DNA from: Acidithiobacillus ferrianus
GTDB lineage: Bacteria; Pseudomonadota; Gammaproteobacteria; Acidithiobacillales; Acidithiobacillaceae
Assembly: GCF_010378095.1 (NCBI RefSeq)
Contig: NZ_WNJL01000037.1
Location: forward strand, 475,001-539,000
Length of the DNA: 64,000 nt
Direction of reading: 5' to 3'
The notes beneath the pieces are model-generated. The model did not search any database. It had not been told where the DNA came from and saw only the letters and a list, made by a program, of their open reading frames with translations. Shown piece by piece: positions 30,193-39,651 of this stretch. Position 1 is the first letter of the stretch, and each line of letters starts with the position of its first letter. The position numbers were made by a program, and so were the translations under genes.

Positions 30193-31137
30193 TCAATAGT
30201 CTCCCGCTTTCTGTTCGGCGCGTTGTTTTTTCATGTAATTGACCATATTCTCGGTCATCGCCATGGGCGTCGGCCATACTTTGCCGCGCATGACTTCATC
30301 AATCACATGATCAAACAAACCAGGCTGCACGCTACCGAAGATTTGCCGATCACCGCCAACGGCTATATACGGTTTTGCAAAACGATCAAAGCCCGCATAG
30401 CTGAGATGCTGGGGAGATTGCTGGGCACTTTTTACCCACTGTGCAAATTGCGCCATACGGACGGCCCGCGTCTGAAAATGCATCCATGACAACCCCGCAC
30501 CGCTGTAATCAGCAGAATAACCTATGTAGGTGCCCGCTTTGTCGGCCACCAGCGCCTGCTTGGTACGCATGCCCGGCATGACGTCGATCATGCCGACCAA
30601 CTGGGGAATCAGGAAGTCATTCATCACGGAAGTGGACGTCAGGCGGAACCTGACGGGAACCCCTACCGGAACCACCAATTCATTCACCGAGGCAATATGT
30701 TGTTGCGGATAAATGAACAACCAACGCCAATCTGTTGCGATGACATCGACCTCCACAGGATCCCCGCCATTTGCCTTCTGCACTTTGGAAATAACACCCG
30801 GATTATAGGGATTGACATCATAAATAGCCTTTACCGACAGATAGGACAAGATCCCCACTGTCACCAGGGGAATACCCCATACAATGATCTCTATGGTGCT
30901 TGAGTGACTCCACGTGGGATGATAACTTCCTTTGCCGCCCTTTCTATATCTCCACATTGCCCATATGGTCAGCAGTGTCGTGGGGACAATGATAAATAAC
31001 ATGATCACCACATCAAGAATGAAATAGTGATAAAACGTATGTGATATCAAACCTTCCGGTTTCAACAGATACAAACCGTCGCTAGAACAACCTCCCAACG
31101 TGAGCGCGGCTAGCGACAGTAGCATTTTTGCGCACAT
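30193..31137 (-). CDS. cyoA: Cytochrome bo3 ubiquinol oxidase subunit II (lipoprotein)
   Basis: 314 residues from ATG 31137 (MCAKMLLSLAALTLGGC), with a lipoprotein signal ending LGGC. Two membrane helices follow, then a cupredoxin domain (VEVDVIATDWRWLFIYP, SVMNDFLIPQLVGMIDVMPGM). The Cu-A ligands of cytochrome c oxidases are absent, as expected for a quinol oxidase. One base separates it from cyoB. The long open frame extending to 31644 has no protein-like features and an upstream start is unlikely. Confidence 0.95.
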   Translation of the reverse strand: MCAKMLLSLAALTLGGCSSDGLYLLKPEGLISHTFYHYFILDVVIMLFIIVPTTLLTIWAMWRYRKGGKGSYHPTWSHSSTIEIIVWGIPLVTVGILSYLSVKAIYDVNPYNPGVISKVQKANGGDPVEVDVIATDWRWLFIYPQQHIASVNELVVPVGVPVRFRLTSTSVMNDFLIPQLVGMIDVMPGMRTKQALVADKAGTYIGYSADYSGAGLSWMHFQTRAVRMAQFAQWVKSAQQSPQHLSYAGFDRFAKPYIAVGGDRQIFGSVQPGLFDHVIDEVMRGKVWPTPMAMTENMVNYMKKQRAEQKAGDY

Positions 31138-32192
31138 TTCATAGCGTTTATTCTCTATAAACACCTGAACCTCCAAATACACGTTTGTGTAGATATCCGA
31201 CCCATCTTCTCTGGTCTCCTTAGCTCCCGCCGCTTCCATGCCGCTACTGTTATTTGTTTTATCCGATCGGTTGGCATGACCGGATGGAGTCTGTGTGCTG
31301 CGCTCGTGGGCCATTTGGCCAGGGACACATCCGATTGGTGGGGAAAAACCCGCCGAGACTCCGCGATGCGGGCTCCGCGGCACGCACAGGGGCCACGCCC
31401 GAGACATATCAGGGACGCACCGGCAAATCTCCCACGGAGATGATGCCGCTGCAGGACAACGCGAGCGGCTGGTCCGCGGATGTTCGGCCCAGCCGCAAGG
31501 CGCGATCCACAGGCTGCCGCATAGGGCATATGCGATACCCGGACGTCCCTCCTCACCGAAGTGTAGTACAACGTCGTCATCCCGCAACCACAGGTCGACA
31601 TATCGGTGTTCCAGAGATACGCGCGCGGATCCGAGAGCCTGCACCAGTCAACGCCTCCCCGCCATGCTGCATCCTCCCAAAAATAACCGTATCCGCGCGA
31701 CACGCCCCGCCATGAGGCAGACAGCCACATTTCACCCTGGCGGGGCGACCCCCCAGGGCACACGCAAGCGATCCCTCCTGAACGACACACGGCTTGAGCA
31801 ACATACATGACCATACCTGGTGATATTACCGCCCTGTGACATAGCAAGCCGCATTCCATAATAAAAATCTAATATTTATAAATTAAGTTATTATAATTTA
31901 ATGAAGCACCTGTCTGATTTATTGTGCCTATTTGGTGTTCTGATCGGCCCATAAAACTGTTGTCACTGCTTGCGTCCTGCCATTTATGGCAGTCGCCAAA
32001 CCATCCTCTGCCAAAAACGGCAGACGCTTCAAAATCCCCGGGGATCAATGCGTAACGACATGAGCGCCATAGAACTGGCTCCTCTCGTACCGGATTCGAT
32101 AAATAAGCGGGCAGGCGGCACTTACGCGCCACCAATACGCCATGCATGCCAGGAAATATTCACGATGTCGGATTGACTCCGCGCATTCGCCA
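31138..32192. other. ~1 kb region without a recognisable gene upstream of cyoA
   Basis: Several open frames exist on both strands (for example 31155-31859 minus, 31254-31715 plus), but none gives a sequence I can relate to a family, and they overlap each other. 31300-31750 is GC-rich; 31855-31920 is very AT-rich and could hold a promoter; 31977-32023 holds a paired palindrome (separate entry). It may be a long 5' leader or regulatory region of cyo, or a decayed gene. Confidence 0.5.
31977..32023. repeat. Two tandem CTGCC-N6-GGCAG palindromes, 31 bp apart
   Basis: CTGCC-ATTTAT-GGCAG at 31977-31992 and CTGCC-AAAAAC-GGCAG at 32008-32023. The centres are 31 bp apart, close to three helical turns, and each is followed by TCGC or ACGC. 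Neither is followed by a T-tract, so they look like paired protein-binding sites rather than terminators. Confidence 0.6.
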
Positions 32193-34910
32193 CTAGGTCG
32201 AGGGAAACGGGGTCTGCCCCTCGGTTGCGGTCCTTTCCCGCATGATACGCACCACTTCTCCAAGCGCCGCTTGGAATTGATGACTGCGCACGTGCAATTG
32301 ACCCAGCAGTCGATGCAGTTCTTCGCGAGTCCCACCGCTGCGTGCCTGGAGGATCTTCCGGCCCAACGCATGCACGGCGGCGTGCTCGGCCAACAAACTT
32401 TCGACCCCCGGCACATTGGACGCGTGCGTCCGAAGCCAACCCGTGATCGGGCAAGCCGCCAGTTCCGCGTCCTCGCACAGCCCGTGGTTCAGCGCGGCTT
32501 CTTCCGCCGCGTGCACCCACCCCAGATGCTGGTACAGCGCCAGTAGTGGCGTATCGGCATCCCCGGAGCCGAGAACGAAGTTCCGCACGAAGTCGGCCAC
32601 GGCCGCGCCTTCCAGTGGCTTCGTAATGGCATATCCCTGGAGATAGTGCACCTCCATCTCGCGCAGGAGAGCGATATGGGCCTCGCTTTCCACGCCTTCC
32701 ACGGTAATGATGACGTTCATTCCCAAGCCGAGGTTGACCAGGCTCTCGACAAACACCAGATCCTGGGGGCGGTTGGGCAACTCGCGGATGAACCCCTGAT
32801 CAATCTTGATCTCGTCGATGGGCAGATTCTTCAGGCGCAGGAGGGAGGCATAGGCGCTCCCCACGTCGTCCAGCGCGATCTTCATCCCCGCGCCGCGTAG
32901 CTGTTGCAGGTGCCCCAAAGCCGTGTTCCGTTCGAGGATCTCTCCCACTTCCAGCACCTCCAGCACCAGCGCTGTCGGGGGCACGCCTGGAAAGTCGGCC
33001 AGCGTGCCCAGGACGGTATCGGTAAATCCGGGCTGGTCGAGTTCTTCCGGGGTGACATTGATACTGAGGAAGAGATCCAGTCCGGCTTTTCGCCACTGTG
33101 TCAGTTGCCGCAACCCCGTTTGCAGCACGAAACGCCCCAGCGCCTGACGTTCCCGCACGCCCAGAGCCGGGAGAAAGTGATCAGGAGAAACATCCTGATC
33201 TCCCCGGCGCCAGCGGGTCAAGGCTTCAAGGCCCGCCACCCGGCCCGTCGCCAGGGCCACCAACGGCTGGTAACGCAACGTCACCGCTCCCGTGGACAGG
33301 GCCTGCAGGAAATTCCGGCGCAGCAGTTCATCGCCCATGTTGATGTTGCCCAATTCCGGATAATAGATCTGCGCCCAACCTTCACCATCGCGGCCCGGGC
33401 GCGCCTTGGCCGCATACATGGCCTGATCGGCGTGCCGCAGGAGCAGGTCGGCATCGCCCTCGTCGAAGGGATAGATGCTGTATCCCAGGCTTGCCTGAAT
33501 ACTGGTCACTGCTCCATAGATCGGGAAAGGCCGTGCGATCGTCGTCCAGAGGCGGGCCAGGACCTGGTCCAGTTCATCCATGCCGCGCAGGCCTTCCAGC
33601 AGCAGCACAAACTCATCACCGCCCAGGCGGGCCACCGTATCGGTCCGGCGCACGGCCTCCTGCAGGCGGCGGGCCATTTCTTTCAGCAGATCATCGCCGA
33701 CTCCGTGGCCGTAAACGTCATTGACCGGCTTGAAGGCATCCAGGTCGAGAAAACCCACGACCAGCAGCCGCTCCTGCCGCTCGGCGCGAGCCAGCGCCTG
33801 ATCAAACACCAGCCGCAGACCCTCGCGGTTGGGCAGACCCGTCAGGACGTCGTGGGTGGCCTGCGCGGTCAGGGTCCGCTCGAAGGTCTGGCGCTGCGCC
33901 TCCCATCGACGGTCCAGAGAGAGGATGCGTTGATACGCAACCAGACTGAACCCCAAAGCGATGACCAGAAAAATCAGCGGGAATTGGATATATCGTTGCC
34001 ACCAGTCCACCAGCCACAGCCCTTCAGGAATGGAAATGAACGCGGTCAACGGGTACCGGCTCAAGCGCGTAAAGGCCCCGAACCGGTAGCTCCGCTCCAC
34101 CGTGACGAGGCCCGCATAAATTCCGTGACGTGCATGGGGGTCCCGCTGCAGGGCCAGTCGCAAGGCCCCACCCGCGGGGGCCGGATGGGAAAGCATCCCG
34201 GCGAGATGGCCCTGGGGTACGGGCCAGCGCCCCTCGAGATAAAAGTCATTCCGGATCAGACCGACAGCCGTTCCGGGGAGTAAGGGCAAATGGCTCAGGA
34301 AGCCTTCGATGTCATGAAAGCGCAGCGGGGTGGTTACCACAAACAAGGGCTCCCCCCCTGGGGAAAATACCGTGTATCTCAGGGGGATGACCCAATGATC
34401 CACCAATGGTCCCTGGATCGGGTGGTAGATCCGCATGCCGTGTACCTGCAAGCCTTTCTGGAAACCCGGCCAGATGGTCGGATTGTTGCGGAAGTCCGGC
34501 AACGGCACCCCGGCCGGCGCGGTCGTGGAGGCGACCACCTGCCCATTCGGGGTGATGAGATTCGCGCTGACGATCTCCGAGAAGCTTTTCTGATAATCCA
34601 GGAGAAGCCTCCGGGCACGGCGAGGATGCCGCAGCGCGCCTGCTCGCTGTAATCGCCGCCCCAAAAACTGAAGCCCGGAGGCGTGGCCGTCCAGCAGCTT
34701 TTGCGTGACCGTCGCGACCATGTCGGATGCCAGCATCAGACGATGCTGGCTACCCTGTTCATAGCGGTGCCAGGAAGACCAGGCGTACCATCCGGAAAAG
34801 ACCACCACCCCCACGAATGTCCCCCAAAAGGCCAGGGACATGGTCCACCGATAGGGAGGTATGGTGATGGGACGGGTGAGGAACGCGGGAATTTTCAGGG
34901 GGGTTTTCAA
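32193..34910 (-). CDS. Membrane c-di-GMP signalling protein: sensor-GGDEF-EAL-CZB-like
   Basis: 905 residues if it starts at TTG 34910; ATG 34841 is an alternative. Two membrane helices (~25-45 and ~310-330) enclose a periplasmic sensor region of ~265 residues. The GGDEF domain has intact RLGGDEF with an RRTD inhibitory site five residues before. The EAL domain has LEALTRW, ALDDVGSAYASL (usual DDFGTGYSSL), IKIDQGFI and VEGVES, so phosphodiesterase activity is plausible but altered. The last ~115 residues match a chemoreceptor zinc-binding (CZB) pattern: HLGW (His ~795), ACPITGWL (Cys ~820), LLAEHAAVH (His ~843, ~847). It may link zinc or oxidant sensing to c-di-GMP turnover. Confidence 0.88.
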   Translation of the reverse strand: MKTPLKIPAFLTRPITIPPYRWTMSLAFWGTFVGVVVFSGWYAWSSWHRYEQGSQHRLMLASDMVATVTQKLLDGHASGLQFLGRRLQRAGALRHPRRARRLLLDYQKSFSEIVSANLITPNGQVVASTTAPAGVPLPDFRNNPTIWPGFQKGLQVHGMRIYHPIQGPLVDHWVIPLRYTVFSPGGEPLFVVTTPLRFHDIEGFLSHLPLLPGTAVGLIRNDFYLEGRWPVPQGHLAGMLSHPAPAGGALRLALQRDPHARHGIYAGLVTVERSYRFGAFTRLSRYPLTAFISIPEGLWLVDWWQRYIQFPLIFLVIALGFSLVAYQRILSLDRRWEAQRQTFERTLTAQATHDVLTGLPNREGLRLVFDQALARAERQERLLVVGFLDLDAFKPVNDVYGHGVGDDLLKEMARRLQEAVRRTDTVARLGGDEFVLLLEGLRGMDELDQVLARLWTTIARPFPIYGAVTSIQASLGYSIYPFDEGDADLLLRHADQAMYAAKARPGRDGEGWAQIYYPELGNINMGDELLRRNFLQALSTGAVTLRYQPLVALATGRVAGLEALTRWRRGDQDVSPDHFLPALGVRERQALGRFVLQTGLRQLTQWRKAGLDLFLSINVTPEELDQPGFTDTVLGTLADFPGVPPTALVLEVLEVGEILERNTALGHLQQLRGAGMKIALDDVGSAYASLLRLKNLPIDEIKIDQGFIRELPNRPQDLVFVESLVNLGLGMNVIITVEGVESEAHIALLREMEVHYLQGYAITKPLEGAAVADFVRNFVLGSGDADTPLLALYQHLGWVHAAEEAALNHGLCEDAELAACPITGWLRTHASNVPGVESLLAEHAAVHALGRKILQARSGGTREELHRLLGQLHVRSHQFQAALGEVVRIMRERTATEGQTPFPST

Positions 34911-35131
34911 ACGCCATCATCCCCGCAACCTCGAGAGCTACCGGTCATCGCCAAAGTGGCTCCGATGTCGCGCGCATTCATACCAATGCACCTCCGTATG
35001 GCCGCACGCATGCCCGAACCTTCCGCAAGGACACCGGCACCGCGGCATCCTCCCGGTCTGCGGCCGCTCACGACGCCGCTTTTCCGTTCTGGCGCTCCGC
35101 CGCCGAACGCCGCACAACCATCTGCTTTATT

Positions 35132-35208
35132 TGGTGCGCAGTACTGGAGTCGAACCAGTGACCTTCGGCTTCGGAGGCCGACACTCTATCCAGCTGAGCT
35201 AACTGCGC
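35132..35208 (-). tRNA. tRNA-Arg (anticodon CCG)
   Basis: 77-base cloverleaf on the minus strand: acceptor GCGCAGT, D-arm AGCTCAGCTGGATAGAGT, anticodon loop CTCCGAA flanked by TCGGC/GCCGA (anticodon CCG), T-arm GGTTCGACTCC, and encoded CCA. It begins 10 bases after the rlmE stop. Confidence 0.96.
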
Positions 35209-35218
35209 GCGCCAGGAA

Positions 35219-35878
35219 TTATAAAGAATTCTTCCCGCCGTTGTCCAACCCTTCCTGCGCAAGCCCCTGAAAATTCAACGCCAGCCAATACTGTTCCGTT
35301 GATCGCGCGCGCGAGGCTTCGGGCTTGCGCACCACCATCTTCTTGAAGTCCCGGCGCAGGGCACGGCGCAATTCCTCCGCCCCGGAACCCATAAAAACCT
35401 TCATCAGTAGCGATCCACCCGGTTTCAGCCAGCGTTGCGCCATATTCAGCGCCAGTTCCGCGAGGTCGATGGCGCGCGCTTGATCGACGCTGGCAATACC
35501 GGACATGTTCGGCGCCATATCGCTCATGATCAAATCGGCGCCCTCCGGCAAGTGCTTCCGACAGACCGCGAGCACCGCGTCATCATACACATCGCCGCAG
35601 ATCACCGTCGCACCCGCCACCGGGTCCATGGGCAGGCGATCCACCGCCACCAGCCGTCCCTTTTTACCGATCAAGGGCGCGGCGACCTGGGTCCACCCTC
35701 CGGGTGCCGCCCCCACGTCCAGCACCTGCATGCCCGGACGGATGAGGCGATCCCGCTGCTGAATCTCCAGCAACTTATAGCTCGCCCGTGAGCGATATCC
35801 TTCTTTCGCGGCCCGCTGCACGAAGAGATCCGTGAAGTGTTCCCGCAACCATTGCTCACTGGATTTACTTCTTGCCAA
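35219..35878 (-). CDS. rlmE: 23S rRNA (uridine-2'-O) methyltransferase RlmE (FtsJ/RrmJ)
   Basis: Methylates U2552 of 23S rRNA. I chose TTG 35878 because GGGAG lies six bases upstream and the protein then starts at ARSKSSEQWLREHF, equivalent to the E. coli start. This gives 219 residues. SAM motif I is VLDVGAAPGGWTQV, with the catalytic Lys-Asp-Lys-Glu tetrad region in SDMAPNMSG and GGSLLMKVFMG. It is divergent from yhbY with only ~90 bases between, a conserved arrangement, and runs directly into tRNA-Arg. Confidence 0.94.
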   Translation of the reverse strand: MARSKSSEQWLREHFTDLFVQRAAKEGYRSRASYKLLEIQQRDRLIRPGMQVLDVGAAPGGWTQVAAPLIGKKGRLVAVDRLPMDPVAGATVICGDVYDDAVLAVCRKHLPEGADLIMSDMAPNMSGIASVDQARAIDLAELALNMAQRWLKPGGSLLMKVFMGSGAEELRRALRRDFKKMVVRKPEASRARSTEQYWLALNFQGLAQEGLDNGGKNSL

Positions 35879-35966
35879 AACGCGCTCCCGGGCTTTGACC
35901 CTCGCCCCCCGCAAACGTACACTCTGCCGTTGGACATCCCGGCACCAGACCGATAGAGAGAATAAC

Positions 35967-36251
35967 ATGCTGGACACCAAAGAAAGACAAATTCTGCGTG
36001 CTCGTGCTCACGCCCTCAAGCCGGTGGTCATGATAGGCGCCCACGGCGTCACCGATGGTGTCGTTGCCGAACTGGAGGTCGCCCTCAACGCCCACGAACT
36101 CATCAAGGTACGCCTGCCGTCCGTGCCCCACGACCAGCGGGACGCCATGACGCAGACCTTGGCCGAAACCGGCCACGCCGATATCATCGGACGCGTCGGG
36201 CGTATACTCATCCTCTATCGCCCGCGCCCGGAATCCGCGCGCAAACGCTGA
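35967..36251 (+). CDS. yhbY: YhbY-family ribosome-associated RNA-binding protein
   Basis: 94-residue CRM-domain protein. The start LDTKERQILRARAHALKPVV is characteristic, followed by IGAHGVTDGVVAELEVALNAHELIKVRL and the C-terminal GRVGRILILYRP. It binds pre-50S particles. It is divergent from rlmE. Confidence 0.94.
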   Translation: MLDTKERQILRARAHALKPVVMIGAHGVTDGVVAELEVALNAHELIKVRLPSVPHDQRDAMTQTLAETGHADIIGRVGRILILYRPRPESARKR

Positions 36252-36348
36252 TCGGAATCATCCGCGTGGCAGTAGCTTGGCAGCTCACTCCCGGAGCGCT
36301 AGACTGTCTCTGAATCGCAACACCACACACGGCCCGGAGCACATTCCA

Positions 36349-36732
36349 ATGGAAGCAGCCCCCCCCACGGAGATTCAGATCAGCGTGGAAACCCGCTATC
36401 TGCCCCAGCAATCCAGCCCCCAGCAAGAGCATTTCGCGTTCGCCTATCAGATCACCATCGAGAATCTGGGTCCGCAGACCGCCCAACTGCTCAATCGCCA
36501 CTGGATCATTACCGATGCCGAAGGCCACGCCCAGGAAGTCAAGGGGCCGGGCGTCGTCGGCGAACAACCTACCCTACACCCCGGACAGCGCTTTTGTTAC
36601 ACCAGCGGTGCGGTCCTCCCCACGCCCGTAGGCAGCATGCACGGCACTTTCGAATGGATCAGCGACAGTGGCGCAAGTTTCCTCGTTCCCATCCCCGCCT
36701 TTCGTTTGGCGGTCGCCACTGTCTTCCATTGA
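36349..36732 (+). CDS. apaG: ApaG protein
   Basis: 127 residues from ATG 36349 (GGAG upstream), matching the ApaG length. The beta-sandwich domain shows FAFAYQITIENLGPQTAQLL, WIITDAEGHAQEVKGPGVVGEQP and the C-terminal MHGTFEW. ApaG is involved in Co2+ and Mg2+ tolerance phenotypes; the molecular role is uncertain. Its stop overlaps the TTG start of the following methyltransferase. Confidence 0.93.
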   Translation: MEAAPPTEIQISVETRYLPQQSSPQQEHFAFAYQITIENLGPQTAQLLNRHWIITDAEGHAQEVKGPGVVGEQPTLHPGQRFCYTSGAVLPTPVGSMHGTFEWISDSGASFLVPIPAFRLAVATVFH

Positions 36733-37328
36733 GCCGCCAAAGCCTGCAGCGCGCCTATACCCTCTGGGCGCCCATTTACGATCGCGCCGTGCGTGGCTTC
36801 TCAGCCCCGCTGCGACAACGCAGTCTGAGCGGCATTCCAGCCGACCCCTGCCGTATTCTCGTCGACGGTATCGGCACCGGCCTCGACATCCCCTACCTGC
36901 CACAGCATGGCGAGATCGTCGGCATCGACATCACCCATGCCATGCTGCGCCATGCCCAAAAGCAAGGCGCGAAAATCACACTGGCACAGGCCGATGCCGA
37001 GACGCTACCCTTCCCGGACGCCTGTTTCGACATAGTGGTCATGCACCTGATCCTCGCGGTCGTCCCCCATGCTGACATGGCCCTGGCGGAAGCCAGCCGC
37101 GTCCTGCGACCGGGGGGTCGTATCTTGCTCCTTGACAAATTTTTACGACAGGGTCAACGCGCCTTCTGGCGGCGCCTGCTGACGCCCATATCCAGCGCCA
37201 TCGCCACCCACACCAGCCTCGTCTTTGAAGAGATTCTGGAAAGGCGGCCAGAACTGCAAGTGATCAGCGACATCCCTACCGCGATCTCTGGCTGGTTTCG
37301 CCTCATTACGCTCGAAAAAAGCGCGTAG
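36729..37328 (+). CDS. Class I SAM-dependent methyltransferase (UbiE-like)
   Basis: 199 residues starting at TTG 36729, which overlaps the apaG stop (TTGA), so translation is likely coupled. YTLWAPIYDRAVRGF at the N-terminus is typical of UbiE/PmtA-like enzymes. Motif I is degenerate (VDGIGTGLDIPYL instead of DxGxGxG); IVGIDITHAML, ADAETLPFPDACFDIVVMH and RVLRPGGRILLLDKF follow. The substrate may be a lipid or quinone precursor; this is inference. Confidence 0.82.
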   Translation: MSRQSLQRAYTLWAPIYDRAVRGFSAPLRQRSLSGIPADPCRILVDGIGTGLDIPYLPQHGEIVGIDITHAMLRHAQKQGAKITLAQADAETLPFPDACFDIVVMHLILAVVPHADMALAEASRVLRPGGRILLLDKFLRQGQRAFWRRLLTPISSAIATHTSLVFEEILERRPELQVISDIPTAISGWFRLITLEKSA

Positions 37329-37356
37329 CGCTGACCGGTGATCACCGACACGAACC

Positions 37357-39174
37357 TCAACCGCCGCCGCGCGCGGCCTTCTTGCGTTCGTTCTCCGTCA
37401 GATAACGCTTACGGATGCGAATGGACTGGGGCGTCGCCTCCACCAACTCGTCATCGGCAATAAACTCGACTGCCGCCTCCAGCGTCAGTTTAATCGGCGG
37501 CGTCAGCATGATGTTTTCATCGGAACCGGAGGCGCGCATGTTGGTCAGCTTCTTTTCCTTGAGGGGGTTGACCACCAGGTCGTTGTCGCGGGTATGAATG
37601 CCGATCACCATGCCCTCGTAGACCTTGTCGCCGGGGCTGACGAACATCCGGCCACGCTCCTGCAGATTGAAGAGCGCGAAACCCACCGCCTCGCCTTCTT
37701 CCGCCGAGATCAGTACGCCATTATTGCGCGCCGGGATAGCCCCCTTGACCGGACCATAGCTGTCGAAAATATGGCTGATCACCCCGGTGCCGGAAGTCGC
37801 CGTCAGAAACTCGGTATGGAAGCCGATCAGCCCGCGCGCGGGAATCCGGTATTCCAGGCGCACCCGGCCCCGGCCATCGGGGATCATGTCCTGCAACTCG
37901 CCGCGGCGGATGCCCAGGCGCTCCATGATGGTGCCCTGATGCTGTTCTTCCACATCCACCGTCAGCGCCTCATAGGGCTCCTCCCAGACGCCGTCCACCT
38001 GGCGCTGGATCACCCGCGGCCGCGACACCGCCAGTTCGTAGCCCTCGCGGCGCATGTTCTCGATGAGGATGGTCAGGTGCAACTCGCCGCGCCCGGACAC
38101 CATGAACACATCGGCGTTGTCGGTATCTTCCACCCGTAGCGCGACGTTGATCAGCAACTCGCGATAAAGACGCTCACGCAACTGGCGACTGGTGACAAAC
38201 TTGCCTTCCCGACCCGCAAAGGGGCTGGTATTGACCTGAAACGTCATGTTCAGGGTGGGTTCATCGATGGGTTTCCACGGCAGCGCATCCGGCGCTTCGG
38301 GCGCCGCGATGGTGGCGCCGATGGAGGGTTCCTCAATGCCGGTTACGGCGACAATGTCACCCACCGTAGCGCTTTCCCACGGCACCCGCTTGAGGCCATC
38401 AAAGCCGAGGAGCTGCAGGATACGCGCCTTGGTCTGGGTCTGATCGACGCCGTGAATAAGGACAATATCCTGCCCCGGACGCATGCTGCCACGGCGAATG
38501 CGACCAACAGCAATACGTCCCACATAGCTGGAGTAATCGAGGTCGGCAATCTGCATCTGCAGGGGGCCTTCGGGATCGCCTTCGGGCGCCGCCACATGAC
38601 TGAGGATCATCTCAAAGAGCGGCTTCATGTCACCGGAGCGGACTTCGGGATCTTCCCCCGCATAGCCCTGCAAACCGGAGGCGTAGATGACCGGAAAATC
38701 CAGTTGTTCTTCCGTCGCACCCAGCTTGTCGAAGAGGTCAAAGGTGGCGCTGATGACGTAATCGGCGCGGGCGCCGGGGCGATCCACCTTGTTGATGACG
38801 ACGATGGGCTTGAGACCCAGTTCCAGCGCCTTGCGGGTGACGAAACGGGTCTGCGGCATCGGGCCTTCAACGGCATCCACCAACAGCAGCACGCCGTCCA
38901 CCATGCCCAGCACCCGCTCCACCTCGGCGCCAAAGTCGGCATGGCCGGGGGTGTCGACGATGTTGATGTGGGTGTCGCCCCACTGCACCGCCGTGTTCTT
39001 GGCCATGATGGTGATGCCACGCTCTTTTTCCAGATCGTTGCTGTCCATCACCCGTTCTTCCAACTGCTGGTGGGCGGCAAAGGTACCCGACTGACGCAGG
39101 AGCTGGTCCACCAACGTGGTTTTGCCGTGATCCACGTGGGCGATGATGGCAATGTTACGGATTTGACGAGACAC
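37357..39174 (-). CDS. typA: Translational GTPase TypA/BipA
   Basis: 605 residues from GTG 39174 (GGGGA upstream). G1 is [15 protein letters not shown], switch I contains ERGITI, G3 is [11 protein letters not shown]4 is [13 protein letters not shown]-like domains III and V follow, and the BipA-specific C-terminal domain carries [18 protein letters not shown]. It functions in 50S assembly and stress or cold growth. The C-terminus is basic ([18 protein letters not shown]). Confidence 0.96.
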   Translation of the reverse strand: MSRQIRNIAIIAHVDHGKTTLVDQLLRQSGTFAAHQQLEERVMDSNDLEKERGITIMAKNTAVQWGDTHINIVDTPGHADFGAEVERVLGMVDGVLLLVDAVEGPMPQTRFVTRKALELGLKPIVVINKVDRPGARADYVISATFDLFDKLGATEEQLDFPVIYASGLQGYAGEDPEVRSGDMKPLFEMILSHVAAPEGDPEGPLQMQIADLDYSSYVGRIAVGRIRRGSMRPGQDIVLIHGVDQTQTKARILQLLGFDGLKRVPWESATVGDIVAVTGIEEPSIGATIAAPEAPDALPWKPIDEPTLNMTFQVNTSPFAGREGKFVTSRQLRERLYRELLINVALRVEDTDNADVFMVSGRGELHLTILIENMRREGYELAVSRPRVIQRQVDGVWEEPYEALTVDVEEQHQGTIMERLGIRRGELQDMIPDGRGRVRLEYRIPARGLIGFHTEFLTATSGTGVISHIFDSYGPVKGAIPARNNGVLISAEEGEAVGFALFNLQERGRMFVSPGDKVYEGMVIGIHTRDNDLVVNPLKEKKLTNMRASGSDENIMLTPPIKLTLEAAVEFIADDELVEATPQSIRIRKRYLTENERKKAARGGG

Positions 39175-39265
39175 TAATATTCCCCAAAAACGGTCATAAG
39201 AAAAAACACAGGGGCCACAAGCCCCGCAGCGGGTTTTCTTATAAAGGTATCCACCCGAAAAAGCA

Positions 39266-39291
39266 AATAAAAACCGCCCCCGAAGGGGCGG
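39266..39291 (-). terminator. Rho-independent terminator on the minus strand, orphan
   Basis: Minus strand: CCGCCCC-TTCG-GGGGCGG followed by TTTTTATTTG, a textbook intrinsic terminator. No annotated minus-strand gene ends here; typA begins ~90 bases further on. It could end a small RNA or act as an attenuator in the typA leader. Confidence 0.75.
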
Positions 39292-39431
39292 CAACAGGAA
39301 CTGTAGAGATGCCCAGGGAACAGTGCGCATCAGGGAAAACAGCCTGGCACCGCGACATCAGGGCATCCCACCCCGTCCTATTGACAGGGGTGTCGTTTGT
39401 GGTACCGGAATCGCTCTGAAAATCCTGCTGT

Positions 39432-39461
39432 TTGACACAAACGGGCCATCACGGCTATCAT
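39432..39461 (+). promoter_or_regulatory. Promoter of tRNA-Gln
   Basis: TTGACA at 39432-39437 and TATCAT at 39456-39461 with an 18-bp spacer, ending 13 bases before the tRNA 5' end. Confidence 0.7.
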
Positions 39462-39474
39462 TTTGCCCCACCCT

Positions 39475-39548
39475 TGGGGGATCGTCTAGCGGTAGGACAG
39501 CGGACTCTGACTCCGCTAACCGTGGTTCGAATCCACGTCCCCCAGCCA
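39475..39548 (+). tRNA. tRNA-Gln (anticodon CTG)
   Basis: 74 bases: acceptor TGGGGGA paired with TCCCCCA, anticodon stem CGGAC/ATTCCG-like arm with loop CTCTGAC (anticodon CTG), T-arm GGTTCGAATCC, encoded GCCA end. An integrase relic follows 100 bases downstream, making this tRNA a probable integration site. Confidence 0.93.
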
Positions 39549-39651
39549 AATAAAATCAATTGATTATTAGATATTACGCAAGCTCACATTGTGTTTTCCT
39601 GCAAATATGCTGCAATCATTATCAATGGATGTGCAGCAGGAGTGCAGCGCG

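Noticed and set aside
31138..31644. N-terminal extension of cyoA to 31644
   Set aside because: The lipoprotein signal with LGGC begins at ATG 31137; the upstream extension has no protein-like pattern and would bury the signal peptide.
31977..32023. Twin hairpins as terminators of the GGDEF-EAL gene
   Set aside because: Neither hairpin is followed by T-rich sequence on the minus strand and they lie 170-215 bases beyond the stop.
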